Of a stretch of DNA of 64,000 nt, positions 16,237 through 26,428 are shown one piece after another. A program made the translations under genes and the position numbers. The notes under the pieces were generated by a model. That model did no database searches. It was not told the DNA's origin and worked only from the letters and a program-made list of their open reading frames with translations. Source of the stretch: Chryseobacterium formosum (lineage in GTDB: Bacteria > Bacteroidota > Bacteroidia > Flavobacteriales > Weeksellaceae); NCBI RefSeq assembly GCF_026460885.1, contig NZ_JAOVZW010000013.1, forward strand, positions 248,001 through 312,000. Direction: 5' to 3'. How positions within the stretch are numbered: position 1 is the first letter of the stretch; every line of letters begins with the position of its first letter.

Positions 16237-17508
16237 ATGATAGCAAAAATCGGAAGAAGCGGAAATTTATATGGTGCATTAGCCTACAACCAACTCAAAG
16301 TAAAACATGAAAACGGGCAGATTTTGTTTACTAATAAGATGATTGAAACAGCAAACGGACAATATTCTGTTGCACAATTAGCTCAATCTTTTGCTCCATA
16401 TCTGATAGCGAACCGTAATACGGAAAAACATACATTACATATTTCGCTCAATCCCGATCCAAAAGATGAAGTTAGTGATGACAAATTTAGGGAGATAGCA
16501 GAACAATATATGCGTGAAATGGGTTACGGTCAACAGCCCTTTGTGGTTTTCAAACATACTGATATTGACCGTAGCCATATCCATATTGTATCAGTTTGCG
16601 TGGATGAAGAGGGCAAAAAGATTTCAGATAAATTTGAGAAAATGCGCTCTATGAAAGTCTGCCGTGAATTGGAAATTCAACACAGATTGATACCTGCAAC
16701 GGATAAAGAACGCAACCAGGATGACAAGATTTTCCGTTCAGTTGATTACAAATCGGGTGATGTAAAAAGCCAAATTGCATCAGTTGTCCGTCATCTACCT
16801 TCGTACTACAAATACCAAACGTTAGGAGAATATAACGCTTTACTTTCCTTGTTCAATATCACCACGGAAAAAATTGAAGGCGAATTATATGGAAAACCAC
16901 AGCAAGGTTTGTTGTACTTTCCATTAAATAAACAAGGCGAACGAGCTGGAAATCCTTTTAAGGCTTCACTCTTTGGAAAGAATTCCGGACTTGTCGCTTT
17001 AGAGTTTCATTTTGAAAAGTGCAAATCAGATCTCAAAAATCACCCAATTAAAAAGACCTTGCTATCTGCGATTAGTATTGCTTTGGAATCTACCAATAAT
17101 GAGTGTGATTTTAAAAAGCAACTAGGCGGACAAGGTATTAATGTTGTTGTGCGCCAGAACGATACAGGACGTATCTACGGAATAACTTTTATTGACCACA
17201 ATTCTAAAACGGTTTGGAATGGCTCTCATTTAAGTAAGGAACTTTCTGCAAATACTTTTAATGATTACTGGCGTAATAACATCAAACCAGAAATTAAAAG
17301 ACTTACTGAATTACAACCAAAAACATCAAACTATTCTGATATTCCAAAAGAAGAACCTCATCAGTTATTCGATTTCCTCAACTCAACTAAAAATGAAGAT
17401 GGTTTGATTGAAGGTTTAGGTGGTTTATTTATTCCAGAAATACAAGGAGAAGATTATGAGGAATTGGATTTTGCTAATCGGATGAAGAAGAAAGTAAAAA
17501 GAGGCTAA
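16237..17508 (+). CDS. mobB: Relaxase MobB
   Basis: A 423-residue relaxase/mobilisation nuclease that would nick and covalently hold the transferred strand. The N-terminal signature MIAKIGRSGNLYGALAYN and EKHTLHISLNP precede the metal-binding three-His motif HTDIDRSHIHIVSV at residues 107-120. The catalytic tyrosine is probably one of the early ones (Tyr12 or Tyr17). Full length. It lies immediately downstream of mobA and the probable oriT. Confidence 0.95.
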   Translation: MIAKIGRSGNLYGALAYNQLKVKHENGQILFTNKMIETANGQYSVAQLAQSFAPYLIANRNTEKHTLHISLNPDPKDEVSDDKFREIAEQYMREMGYGQQPFVVFKHTDIDRSHIHIVSVCVDEEGKKISDKFEKMRSMKVCRELEIQHRLIPATDKERNQDDKIFRSVDYKSGDVKSQIASVVRHLPSYYKYQTLGEYNALLSLFNITTEKIEGELYGKPQQGLLYFPLNKQGERAGNPFKASLFGKNSGLVALEFHFEKCKSDLKNHPIKKTLLSAISIALESTNNECDFKKQLGGQGINVVVRQNDTGRIYGITFIDHNSKTVWNGSHLSKELSANTFNDYWRNNIKPEIKRLTELQPKTSNYSDIPKEEPHQLFDFLNSTKNEDGLIEGLGGLFIPEIQGEDYEELDFANRMKKKVKRG

Positions 17509-17575
17509 AAATAGATTCAACTAAATTTATACGGCTAGATCTTCTTTTAAATCAATTATATTCAAAAACAAAATA

Positions 17576-17932
17576 TTAACTATTCCAATATCCATCCCAT
17601 TTGCATAAACTATCAACTAGTAATAAAAGTTGTTTCCCTTTATCAGTAATAGAGTAAATTATTTGTAAAGGAGTCGTATTCATTCTTTCATTCTTCTCGA
17701 TTAAGTTGTTTTCGACCAAATTTTTTACACGAGTTGCAAGAACATGTTCCGAAATTTCAGGAATGCTTTTATTTAGTGTAGAAAATTGATTATTCCCTAA
17801 TGAAATTTCATACAATATTGTCATTAGCCATCGTTTACCTACCAAACTAAGTGTGTCATTTACTTTGCATCTATCTGATAATAATCTTCTGTTGGCTTGG
17901 TTGGTAGAGCTTTCTTTAATTTTATCTCCCAT
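17576..17932 (-). CDS. HxlR-family transcriptional regulator
   Basis: A 118-residue winged-helix regulator: the CKVNDTLSLVGKRWLMTILY opening with a Cys typical of HxlR sensors, then the recognition region SEHVLATRVKNLVENNLIEK. It is divergent from a VOC-family gene, with the promoter region between, so it probably controls that gene in response to a thiol-reactive or aromatic compound. It lies inside a block inserted between mobB and mobC. Confidence 0.93.
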   Translation of the reverse strand: MGDKIKESSTNQANRRLLSDRCKVNDTLSLVGKRWLMTILYEISLGNNQFSTLNKSIPEISEHVLATRVKNLVENNLIEKNERMNTTPLQIIYSITDKGKQLLLLVDSLCKWDGYWNS

Positions 17933-17958
17933 TACATTACTAATAAAAAAGTGAGTTA

Positions 17959-17989
17959 TTGCGTACTACTGACGATCCGCATAGCTTTG
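17959..17989 (+). promoter_or_regulatory. Promoter of the VOC-protein gene
   Basis: TTG (17959-17961), 20 bases, then TAGCTTTG (17982-17989): an exact fit to the Bacteroidota TTG-N17-23-TAnnTTTG promoter. It lies between the HxlR gene and the VOC gene and supports a downstream start at 18013. Confidence 0.75.
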
Positions 17990-18012
17990 TTGCAAAGTTA
18001 AAAATTAAGTTT

Positions 18013-18372
18013 ATGGAAATTAAAATAGTATTGTTACCAATTGTTACTAATGATTTTGAAGATACAGTAGCTTTTTATAGAAAAATTACGGGTAAAGATG
18101 TATCTCTTTCAGCTGCCCACGACGGGTATCAATTAAGTTTAGTGGATCATTTTGTTATTTTGGGTGCTGTAGACGGACCTGAAGCACTCGAGATACCTAG
18201 CTTGGTTAATGCAATATTTGTAGTTGACGATTTGGAAGCTTTTTGGAAAATACTTGAAAAAGAGTCAAAAAGAATAATTATTCCCGTTAACAGAGTTAGT
18301 ACAGGTCTCCGATTTATAGTAGAACAAAAAGATGGAAAAGTGATTGAATATCTTCAACTTAATGATAATTAA
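18013..18372 (+). CDS. VOC (glyoxalase/bleomycin-resistance) family protein
   Basis: A 119-residue single-domain vicinal-oxygen-chelate protein: a beta-alpha-beta-beta-beta pattern starting MEIKIVLLPIVTNDFEDTVA and ending with DGKVIEYLQL, whose final Glu is the typical metal-ligand position. The start at 18013 lies just after a good promoter. Divergent partner: an HxlR regulator. Substrate unknown. It belongs to the cargo block between mobB and mobC. Confidence 0.82.
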   Translation: MEIKIVLLPIVTNDFEDTVAFYRKITGKDVSLSAAHDGYQLSLVDHFVILGAVDGPEALEIPSLVNAIFVVDDLEAFWKILEKESKRIIIPVNRVSTGLRFIVEQKDGKVIEYLQLNDN

Positions 18373-18432
18373 GTCGGAGGTATTGCTCTGGGCTATGCTA
18401 TCTGTGATTTGTATTTTAATGAAAGTATAAAA

Positions 18433-18469
18433 AGCTTTCGAGTTTGAAAATTTTACAACCTCGAAAGCT
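18433..18469 (-). terminator. Terminator after the FAD monooxygenase
   Basis: Perfect 10-base arms (18433-18442 and 18460-18469, AGCTTTCGAG against CTCGAAAGCT). On the minus strand the stem is followed by TTTTTAT. It lies 90 bases past the stop of the leftward monooxygenase gene. Confidence 0.6.
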
Positions 18470-18559
18470 AAATAATAAGCTTCCTTAAATCATTCTTAAT
18501 ATATTTATGTAAACAAAAATTATGGAAGAAGACTTTAAACAAGCATTAATAATAGAGCA

Positions 18560-19744
18560 TTAGTTTAATTTACAATTCAATATAAAATTTTCCTGATCTT
18601 TGGTTAAAACAATGGGCTCTGTCATTATTTTTTGAACGGCTTTATCATCAGCAGTCCGGAATCCGTCAACAAATTTCTCTAAATCTGCTTCGCTCTTAGG
18701 CAGGAAAGATGCCGCGTTATTCTTTGCATTGGTCTGAAATTTTTCTATAATTGGCTGCATCAAACTATTGTAGCAATCACAGGCATTTAAGATATCATCA
18801 GGGTATTTTTCAATAAAGTGCGACAATGCCTTTGCACCATAAATAGACAGAGAGGCTCCCATTCCTGATAAAGCTGTGGGGCAATAACCTGCGTCTCCCA
18901 ACAAAACCATACGGCCATTACGCAGGTTTGGAGCATTTACCATGCCCATTTTGTCCATGAAAAACAAGCCATCGTCCAAAAGGTTTTCTAATAATTGCTT
19001 TACTTCTGGATTATAATCAGCAAAAGTACCCTTAAGAATAGATGAAGCATTATTTTTAATATAGCCAATGTCTTCGGAGCTACGGATGTAACACTGAATG
19101 GCTATTTCTTCCTCTGCTATGGGGTATATGGACAGCATTTTGTTGACATCTATATAGACCTTAAATACACCAACTTGCTTTTTATGGTTTTGTTTTAATT
19201 TTCCTCCTACATAAAGCGTATTGAAATCTTCTAATTGGTAATTGGTGAAATACCGTTCTCTTGTTGGGGAACGCAATCCTTCGGAAATAATGACTAAATC
19301 AACATCTATCGAACTTCCGTTTGAAAGTGTAACTTTTGTCTTGTCTGATTTTTCTTCCTGTTGTGAAATCGTTGTGTCAAGAAATATATTTACATCGTTT
19401 TTGATTGCCTCATACAAAACGTAATGTAATCCACCACGAGTTATAAGAACGGAACGTTCAATATTCTCATGCATTTTATCATATTCAATACTTTGAATGA
19501 TTTGCTCATTAGTTTCTACAAAATGAACCGTTTCAGATGGTGATGATTCTGCTTGTAGATTTTGAGTTAGCCCCAATTCGTCCATGATTTTTACACCGAA
19601 ACTCTTGAGGGAAATAAGAAATCCTCCTTTACTGAATGAAGGCGATCTGTCAATTACAGTAACGTTATGACCCTGTTTTGCCAAAAAGTTAGCAGCTGTT
19701 AAACCTGCAATCCCTGCTCCGGATATTAAAATGTGTTTTTTCAT
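18560..19744 (-). CDS. FAD-dependent monooxygenase
   Basis: A 394-residue flavoprotein of the aromatic-hydroxylase (PHBH) fold. Rossmann motif GAGIAG is at residues 9-14, Asp/Arg after the second strand (VIDRSP) follows, and the FAD-ribityl motif RMVLLGDAGYCPTALSGMG lies near 285-305. Family members hydroxylate aromatics or inactivate drugs using NAD(P)H. It resembles TetX only in general fold; I do not call it a resistance gene. Divergent from an AraC-type regulator 87 bases away, which likely controls it. Confidence 0.9.
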   Translation of the reverse strand: MKKHILISGAGIAGLTAANFLAKQGHNVTVIDRSPSFSKGGFLISLKSFGVKIMDELGLTQNLQAESSPSETVHFVETNEQIIQSIEYDKMHENIERSVLITRGGLHYVLYEAIKNDVNIFLDTTISQQEEKSDKTKVTLSNGSSIDVDLVIISEGLRSPTRERYFTNYQLEDFNTLYVGGKLKQNHKKQVGVFKVYIDVNKMLSIYPIAEEEIAIQCYIRSSEDIGYIKNNASSILKGTFADYNPEVKQLLENLLDDGLFFMDKMGMVNAPNLRNGRMVLLGDAGYCPTALSGMGASLSIYGAKALSHFIEKYPDDILNACDCYNSLMQPIIEKFQTNAKNNAASFLPKSEADLEKFVDGFRTADDKAVQKIMTEPIVLTKDQENFILNCKLN

Positions 19745-19769
19745 TTCTTCTATTTTTAAATTGATATTG

Positions 19770-19777
19770 CAAATTTA
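19770..19777 (-). promoter_or_regulatory. Probable promoter of the monooxygenase gene
   Basis: The minus strand reads TAAATTTG, a full match to the TAnnTTTG -7 box, 26 bases upstream of the monooxygenase start. No clear -33 TTG at ideal spacing. Confidence 0.5.
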
Positions 19778-19831
19778 TTTATACTTTTAATGCTAAAATA
19801 CCCCAGTAAAAAATAAAAATAGTCCGATAAA

Positions 19832-20788
19832 ATGAGTGACAAGACAAAGAAACAAGAGATGTACTATTGGGTGGAGCGATTAGGCGTTTCGCTCACACCA
19901 TCCAGATCTGAATTGGATATGCTTCATCTCAATGAGCTGAAAATCGTAGATTTATTGCCCGATATGTTAGTTATGGTTCGATCTGTAGTGGCAAAGCAAG
20001 CATTCTGCATTCGGAGAAAACCTATAACGGCTTTTAAAAACGGAATATCTATTTCATTTCAAAATATTATTCATTCTCGATCAGACACATCTGTCAAATA
20101 CATACAAGAATTACAACAAACACAGCCACACGTACGCATTATCCCGCTGCACGTTGAAAGTGACGTGAGCTTTCCAAAAGATATAAATATTCAGCAGGTA
20201 ACCATAATTATAAGTCTTGATTATTTGAAAAGCTTTATCGGAAAAGACCATAAAAAATTTGATTATCTTTTTAATAATGAGAAAACACTTTGGATTGAGG
20301 AGTTCATGTCTCCGGAAATAGCAGAAGTGGCCAATGAGATTTCGATTACAAAAATGCCGGATGCACTATCAGATGCTTTTTATAGGCTAAAATCGCTTGA
20401 ACTATTATTTTATTTGTTTAAAAACCTATCAAGAAGAGCAAGTGTTACGCATCAGCATCTGTCAAAATATGAGCTAGAATCGGTTTACAACGTACGAGAT
20501 AAAATCGCAGTTTCGATTGACAAACCATTTATCCAGGAAGAGTTAGTGAAGTTAAGCGGTATGAATGTCATTAAACTTAGAAAACTTTTTACACAGGTAT
20601 TTGGTAAAGGTATGTACCCCTATTATCAGCATTTACGTATGCAAGAGGCTGCAAGACTTTTACGTGAAGAACATTTATCGGTTTCTGAAGTCGGTTACCA
20701 TTTGGGTTTTAGTAATTTAAGTTATTTCGGCAGATTATTTGAAAGACATTTCAATATGAAACCAAAGAAGTGGAGCCAGAATAAATAA
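19832..20788 (+). CDS. AraC-family transcriptional regulator
   Basis: A 318-residue activator. The C-terminal 100 residues hold the double HTH: EELVKLSGMNVIKLRKLF, then SVSEVGYHLGFSNLSYFGRL and RHFNMKPKKW. The N-terminal 200 residues are a ligand or dimer domain I cannot name. It is divergently paired with the FAD monooxygenase and is the last gene of the block between mobB and mobC. Confidence 0.92.
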   Translation: MSDKTKKQEMYYWVERLGVSLTPSRSELDMLHLNELKIVDLLPDMLVMVRSVVAKQAFCIRRKPITAFKNGISISFQNIIHSRSDTSVKYIQELQQTQPHVRIIPLHVESDVSFPKDINIQQVTIIISLDYLKSFIGKDHKKFDYLFNNEKTLWIEEFMSPEIAEVANEISITKMPDALSDAFYRLKSLELLFYLFKNLSRRASVTHQHLSKYELESVYNVRDKIAVSIDKPFIQEELVKLSGMNVIKLRKLFTQVFGKGMYPYYQHLRMQEAARLLREEHLSVSEVGYHLGFSNLSYFGRLFERHFNMKPKKWSQNK

Positions 20789-20893
20789 TAGCAATCAGTC
20801 AAACATTACCTTTCAAAGCCAATGACTACTATATAAATAGACACTATTATATAGAGTCTTTAAATTCACACCCGAACATTAAGACTTAAAACA

Positions 20894-22888
20894 ATGCAGG
20901 GAGAAGACGACTTAAGAGGTTTAGCCAAAATAATGGCTTTTATGCGGGCAGTAAGTATCCTTTTGTTACTGATTCATCTATATTGGTTCTGCTATGGTTT
21001 CTTTAGAGAGCGGGGCTGGACACTGGAAATCATCAATAAGATTCTATACAACTTTCAAAAAACTGCTGGTTTTTTTTCTCTTCCCATTTATACGAAGATA
21101 TTTGCATTGGTCTTGCTGGCTTTAAGCTGTCTGGGTACTAAAGGTGTGAAAAATGAAAAAATTACATGGTCTAAAATCAATCTGGCTATGGGTACAGGTT
21201 TCATCTTATATTTTCTAAATTACCCTCTGTTATACGCACCTATTCTCGGTCATCTCTTTTATATTTTTTCTCTTTCAGTAGGATATATTATCTTACTCAT
21301 GGCGGGTCTATGGATGAGCAGACTTTTGAGCAATAACCTGATGGATGATGTTTTTAATAACGAGAATGAAAGCTTCATGCAGGAAACAAAATTGATGGAG
21401 AATGAATATTCGGTCAATCTGCCGACAAAGTTTTACTACAAAGGAAAATGGAATAATGGATACATCAATGTCGTGAATCCATTTAGAGCAACCATTGTTT
21501 TAGGAACGCCTGGATCAGGGAAGTCTTATGCAATTGTCAATAATTATATTAAGCAGCATATTGAAAAAGGCTTTTCGATGTACATCTATGATTTTAAGTT
21601 CGATGATCTATCTACAATTGCGTACAATCATTTATTGAAAAATACAGATCAATACAAAGTAAAACCTCAATTCTATGTGATTAATTTTGATGACCCAAGA
21701 AAAAGTCATCGCTGTAATCCGCTCAATCCTGATTTTATGACGGATATATCTGATGCGTATGAAGCAGCATATACTATAATGTTAAATCTGAATCGGAGTT
21801 GGATACAAAAGCAAGGTGATTTCTTTGTCGAATCACCCATTATTCTCTTGGCAGCGATTATCTGGTTTTTAAAAATTTATGAAAATGGGAAATACTGTAC
21901 ATTCCCACACGCCATCGAACTGCTGAACAAGAAGTATTCTGATGTATTTACCATATTGACTTCGTATCCTGATTTGGAAAATTATCTTTCTCCATTTATG
22001 GATGCATGGCAGGGAGGAGCACAGGATCAGTTACAGGGACAGATTGCTTCTGCGAAAATTCCTTTATCGCGAATGATTTCTCCGCAGCTATATTGGGTGA
22101 TGACTGGTGATGATTTTTCTTTGGATATTAACAATCCTAAAGAACCCAAAATACTGTGTGTAGGCAACAATCCGGACAGGCAGAATATTTATTCTGCAGC
22201 GTTAGGATTATACAATTCTAGGATTGTAAAACTGATCAATAAGAAAGGGCAATTAAAGAGTTCAGTGATCATTGATGAGTTACCCACCATTTATTTCAGA
22301 GGATTGGATAATCTGATTGCAACCGCAAGGAGTAACAAGGTAGCGGTATGTCTGGGATTTCAGGATTTTTCACAGTTGGCTAGGGATTATGGAGACAAGG
22401 AAAGTAAGGTGATCCAAAATACAGTGGGTAATATTTTTAGTGGGCAGGTTGTTGGTGAGACTGCAAAAAGTCTTTCGGAACGATTTGGAAAAGTCCTGCA
22501 GAAACGCCAGAGTATGACGATTAATAAAAATGACACATCGACTTCCATATCAACTCAACTGGATAGTTTGATTCCGGCTTCTAAGATTTCAACTTTGACA
22601 CAGGGAATATTTGTAGGTGCAGTGTCGGATAATTTTGATGAGAGGATTGAACAGAAAATGTTTCATGCTGAGATTGTCGTGGATAATGAGAAAGTGGCTT
22701 CTGAAACAAAAGCCTATCAGAAAATACCCGAGATCCGATCTTTTTTTGATAGTATGGGCAGTGACAATATGAAAGAGGAGATTGAAACCAATTACAAGAA
22801 AATTAAAAGTGATATTATTCAAATTATCGCTGTTGAACTAGAAAGAATACAAAATGACCCTGACTTAAAACATTTGATACAGAGCTAA
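20894..22888 (+). CDS. mobC: Conjugative coupling protein MobC (VirD4/TraG type)
   Basis: A 664-residue type IV coupling ATPase that delivers the relaxase-DNA complex to the channel. Two or more membrane spans lie in the N-terminal 145 residues. Walker A GTPGSGKS is at 204-211. SSVIIDELPTIYFRGLDNLI is the Walker B region and VCLGFQDFSQLARDYG a further VirD4 motif. Full length. In related elements it usually follows mobB directly; here a four-gene cargo block intervenes. Confidence 0.95.
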   Translation: MQGEDDLRGLAKIMAFMRAVSILLLLIHLYWFCYGFFRERGWTLEIINKILYNFQKTAGFFSLPIYTKIFALVLLALSCLGTKGVKNEKITWSKINLAMGTGFILYFLNYPLLYAPILGHLFYIFSLSVGYIILLMAGLWMSRLLSNNLMDDVFNNENESFMQETKLMENEYSVNLPTKFYYKGKWNNGYINVVNPFRATIVLGTPGSGKSYAIVNNYIKQHIEKGFSMYIYDFKFDDLSTIAYNHLLKNTDQYKVKPQFYVINFDDPRKSHRCNPLNPDFMTDISDAYEAAYTIMLNLNRSWIQKQGDFFVESPIILLAAIIWFLKIYENGKYCTFPHAIELLNKKYSDVFTILTSYPDLENYLSPFMDAWQGGAQDQLQGQIASAKIPLSRMISPQLYWVMTGDDFSLDINNPKEPKILCVGNNPDRQNIYSAALGLYNSRIVKLINKKGQLKSSVIIDELPTIYFRGLDNLIATARSNKVAVCLGFQDFSQLARDYGDKESKVIQNTVGNIFSGQVVGETAKSLSERFGKVLQKRQSMTINKNDTSTSISTQLDSLIPASKISTLTQGIFVGAVSDNFDERIEQKMFHAEIVVDNEKVASETKAYQKIPEIRSFFDSMGSDNMKEEIETNYKKIKSDIIQIIAVELERIQNDPDLKHLIQS

Positions 22889-22971
22889 ATTGTATATACA
22901 TCCACTACAACATCCCTAAAAGTATGGGCTGATCCGTGTAGTTATTGATAATTTTAGACAAATATTTAATA

Positions 22972-24159
22972 CTAAAATTTAAAAGTAAAACAGGTTACTT
23001 CGTCCGTAGACGTGACTTCAATGCTCCCATTATGGGCAGAGGCAATCTCACTGGCAATGTAAAGACCTAATCCTAAACCCTCTTGACCCTTGGTTATTTT
23101 TCCTCTGGAAAACGGTTTGAAGAGATGTTTTTTTGTTTCCGGTGATATTTCAGCTCCTTGATTGATAACGCATAATTCAAAATTGGATCCTTCAGTCTTT
23201 GCAGTAATAGTGATGGGGGACTGTTTTGCTCCGTGGGTGATCGCATTTCCTAAAAGGTTTGAAAACAATTGTGCTATACGTTTATAATCTCCTTTGACAG
23301 GATTCTGCAGATTTAAGTTGGCTAGAATTTCTCGTTCAGGATAAATTGTTCTCAGTTCAAGAATAATTTGATTAAGAGTTTCTGTGAGGCTTATTTCATT
23401 ATCGAAATTCAATACAATACCACCTCCAAGACGTCCACTTGCAAAATCCAGCATATTATCAATTAAGCCTCGGACTCGTATGGTAGAATCCTGAATAATT
23501 TTTGCCAGCTTTAAATTACGCTCGTCTAAATTTGTCCTGAACATAAGCTGAGATGCACTGGAAATGGCTCCAATCGGATTACGTAAATCATGTCCCAATA
23601 TGGCTATGAATTGTTCACGAATTTCCGCATTACTCTTTTCTTCCATCAATTGTGCTTGAGAAAGACTGAGATTTTGAATAGAGTCCAGATGAAATGCAAT
23701 TAATTCAGCAAAAAGCTTGAACATAGTAATGGTTTTCTCATTATTAACCAGTGCCGGTTTTGGATCGATTGCACATAAAGTTCCAAAGAACTCTCCATTT
23801 GTTAAAATAAGAGGTATAGAAATATAACTTTGAAGCCCATAAAATTCCGGAGTGTGGTGATTAGCGTACAGTGGGTCCTTATCAACATGATCGATTGCCA
23901 CAGTTTTCCTGTCATTCATTACCTGATCACACAAAGTGGTTTTTACTTGTAGTTCGCCCCCAACTTCTAAACCAAAATTGATTTTATCATTGACTGCACA
24001 AGCTATCCAACGATCTTGAGTAACTCTTGCAACAGCTGCAAATCCCATTCCCGTAGTGTTGCATATCACTTCAAGAATCTTTGCCACAGCAGGAATTTGA
24101 TTGATTTGCTCGATATCAGTTTGAAAATCTGGTGCTTTTGTTTCTTGATTCATAGGCAT
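22972..24159 (-). CDS. GAF-domain sensor histidine kinase
   Basis: A 395-residue soluble kinase: GAF domain at about residues 25-165 (SYISIPLILTNGEFFGTLCAI), phospho-acceptor His190 in ILGHDLRNPIGAI, and an ATPase domain with LLGNAITHG (N box) and GLGLGLYIA (G box). No membrane segment. No response regulator is adjacent, so the partner is elsewhere. It lies between mobC and topB in the element and might sense cytosolic or light/redox signals through GAF. Confidence 0.92.
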   Translation of the reverse strand: MPMNQETKAPDFQTDIEQINQIPAVAKILEVICNTTGMGFAAVARVTQDRWIACAVNDKINFGLEVGGELQVKTTLCDQVMNDRKTVAIDHVDKDPLYANHHTPEFYGLQSYISIPLILTNGEFFGTLCAIDPKPALVNNEKTITMFKLFAELIAFHLDSIQNLSLSQAQLMEEKSNAEIREQFIAILGHDLRNPIGAISSASQLMFRTNLDERNLKLAKIIQDSTIRVRGLIDNMLDFASGRLGGGIVLNFDNEISLTETLNQIILELRTIYPEREILANLNLQNPVKGDYKRIAQLFSNLLGNAITHGAKQSPITITAKTEGSNFELCVINQGAEISPETKKHLFKPFSRGKITKGQEGLGLGLYIASEIASAHNGSIEVTSTDEVTCFTFKF

Positions 24160-24293
24160 TGAAACTAATGTAAAATAACTGCTTACAGAAGTTTTAAATG
24201 ATAAAGATAAGAAATAATTTCCGTAAAATAATGTAAAATAAAGAATTGCGGTTGAGGTGAATTATGGACTTTTAAAAGTATATTATCTCTTAA

Positions 24294-26372
24294 CTAAAGA
24301 TGGTTTTTACCGTCAAATTCAAAGTGACTTTCAGCTTGATTGTTCAAGGCAATAAAAGCATCAAATTTTTTTCCGTTTTTACTTTTCATACCTTTGATTA
24401 ATGAGGTTTTGCCTTTGGTAACAAGGCTTTCAATATCATTTATCTTTAATTGAATTCCGCAAATATTTCTGAATTGAATCCAGTTGCAGACTTGATCAGG
24501 ACATTTGACGATTTTGTCAAGGATGGTCAGCTGATTATTTTTGCATTTTGGACATTGAAGTTTTGGAAGGTTTTCTCTTTCAATCCTTGTCTGTAATAAT
24601 TCATGGGTAATCGAAGCGGTATAGATCTCTATTTGTTTTTGGAAATCTAAGGCATTAAGCTCATTTCTTTCTATCTTTTGCATGGACAATTCCCAGTCAG
24701 CAGTCATTTCCACATTGGCGATTTTTTTATCCTTAATGAGATGATAAACCTGTAGTCCCTTTTCAGTCGGAATCAATGATTTCTTTTCTCGCTTAATGTA
24801 ATTTCTGCTGAATAAGGTCTCAATGATAGAAACCCGTGTCGCCGGTGTACCGATTCCAATGCTTTTTAAGACTTGTTGTTCTTTCTTATTTTCTAGTTGT
24901 TTTCCGGCATTTTCCATGGCTGAAAGTAATCCAGCCTCTGTGTAAAGAAGCGGAGGTTGGGTCTGCTTCTCCACTATTTTAGAAGATTTTAATTTCAGTT
25001 CAGTACCTTCTTTTAATTCAGGAAGTTCCTGAAGGTGTTCTATAGTGTCAGAATAATTTCCCTGAATGGAACGCCAGCCTATTTCTACGATCTTACATCC
25101 TTTTATTTCAAAATCGTAGTGTAAAACCTGAAGGGTAATATCGGTGATTTCCTTTAAACAAGGTTGCGAAACAGCTTCCAGTAATCGAAAAGCGATCATG
25201 TCATAAACAGCGTTTTCCCCTACAGATAATGCGGAAGGAAGTTTCTCAGTGGTAAGCAACCCATGATGATCGGTAACTCCAAGATTATTGACAATACGCT
25301 TGTTAAAATTTCCCCTATTTATCTGACTAACTTTTTGTTTCATGGATTCTTTTTTCTGTAAAGTTCTGATAAGATCCGGGATATCAGACCAAACATCTTC
25401 AGGGATGTACTTGCTGCCTGTTCGTGGATAGGTGATGAATTTCTTTTCATATAAACTTTGGGCAATGTTTAATGTTTCTTCCGCAGAAAAGTTCAGTTTT
25501 TTATTGGCTTCCTTTTGCAGGCCGGTAAGATCAAAGAGCAGAGGAGCTTGCTCCGTGATGTTCTTACTATCAATCTTTGTAATTGATGCTGTATTGGTAT
25601 TTCTTTCTATAGCTTTTAAGATATCCTCGGCCTGTTTTTGACTGTTCACCTTGATTTTTGAAATACTGGTAAATTCAACAAAATCCTTGGTGTGTAATAG
25701 TTCGATCTGCCAGTATTTATCGATTTTAAAAGCTTTGTTATCCAGGTATCTTCTACAGATCATAGCTAATGTCGGCGTTTGAACTCTGCCTAAAGAATAC
25801 ATTCCATTACCGGCAACTAAAGTTAAAGCCTGCGTCGCATTAATCCCCACCAACCAGTCCGCACGGCTTCTGCTCTGAGCTGCCTGAAATAAATTATCAA
25901 ACTGATTCCCCTGTTTTAAGTTTTCAAATCCTTTTTTGATCGCATTTTCAGTGAGTGAACTGATCCATAACCGTTCAAATGGTTTGGTGCATTTAAGATA
26001 AACATAAATGTATCGGAAGATCAGTTCACCCTCTCGTCCTGCGTCTGTAGCAACAATGATGCTGCCACAAATAGCGAAAAGTTTCTTGATGACTTTCAGT
26101 TGTTTTAATGCTGCGGGATCACTAACGTATCCTTTTTCTTTTTTGAGCTTACAAACAGTGAGCATATGGGGTTTAGGCATTATCGGAAGAACTTCTTTTT
26201 GAAATCCCGAAATTCCATAATCTTCAGGCATCCCTAATCCAACTAAATGTCCGAAAGACCATGTTACCATATACTCACTGCCTTCAAAATAACCTTCTCT
26301 TTTTTCTAAAGCGCCTAATAGATGGGCAATTTCTCTTGCAACGCTTGGTTTTTCTGCCAGTACCAGTTTCAT
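24294..26372 (-). CDS. topB: DNA topoisomerase III (type IA)
   Basis: A 692-residue type IA topoisomerase. Toprim domain: LVLAEKPSVAREIA at the start and ATDAGREGELIFRY near 109-121. The catalytic Tyr315 lies in FITYPRTGSKY. A C-terminal zinc-ribbon-like segment has CPKCKNN and CPDQVCNW near 605-635. TopB copies are standard in this type of conjugative element. Followed in the same direction from the DUF3945 gene. Confidence 0.95.
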   Translation of the reverse strand: MKLVLAEKPSVAREIAHLLGALEKREGYFEGSEYMVTWSFGHLVGLGMPEDYGISGFQKEVLPIMPKPHMLTVCKLKKEKGYVSDPAALKQLKVIKKLFAICGSIIVATDAGREGELIFRYIYVYLKCTKPFERLWISSLTENAIKKGFENLKQGNQFDNLFQAAQSRSRADWLVGINATQALTLVAGNGMYSLGRVQTPTLAMICRRYLDNKAFKIDKYWQIELLHTKDFVEFTSISKIKVNSQKQAEDILKAIERNTNTASITKIDSKNITEQAPLLFDLTGLQKEANKKLNFSAEETLNIAQSLYEKKFITYPRTGSKYIPEDVWSDIPDLIRTLQKKESMKQKVSQINRGNFNKRIVNNLGVTDHHGLLTTEKLPSALSVGENAVYDMIAFRLLEAVSQPCLKEITDITLQVLHYDFEIKGCKIVEIGWRSIQGNYSDTIEHLQELPELKEGTELKLKSSKIVEKQTQPPLLYTEAGLLSAMENAGKQLENKKEQQVLKSIGIGTPATRVSIIETLFSRNYIKREKKSLIPTEKGLQVYHLIKDKKIANVEMTADWELSMQKIERNELNALDFQKQIEIYTASITHELLQTRIERENLPKLQCPKCKNNQLTILDKIVKCPDQVCNWIQFRNICGIQLKINDIESLVTKGKTSLIKGMKSKNGKKFDAFIALNNQAESHFEFDGKNHL

Positions 26373-26428
26373 AAATAGATTTTATTGATTATTTTTAACT
26401 TGGTTAGAATGCACTTTAAATTGAAGTC

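Noticed and set aside
18560..19744. Tetracycline-inactivating TetX
   Set aside because: Shares only the general FAD monooxygenase fold; the motifs around the FAD sites and C-terminus differ, so no resistance label is justified.
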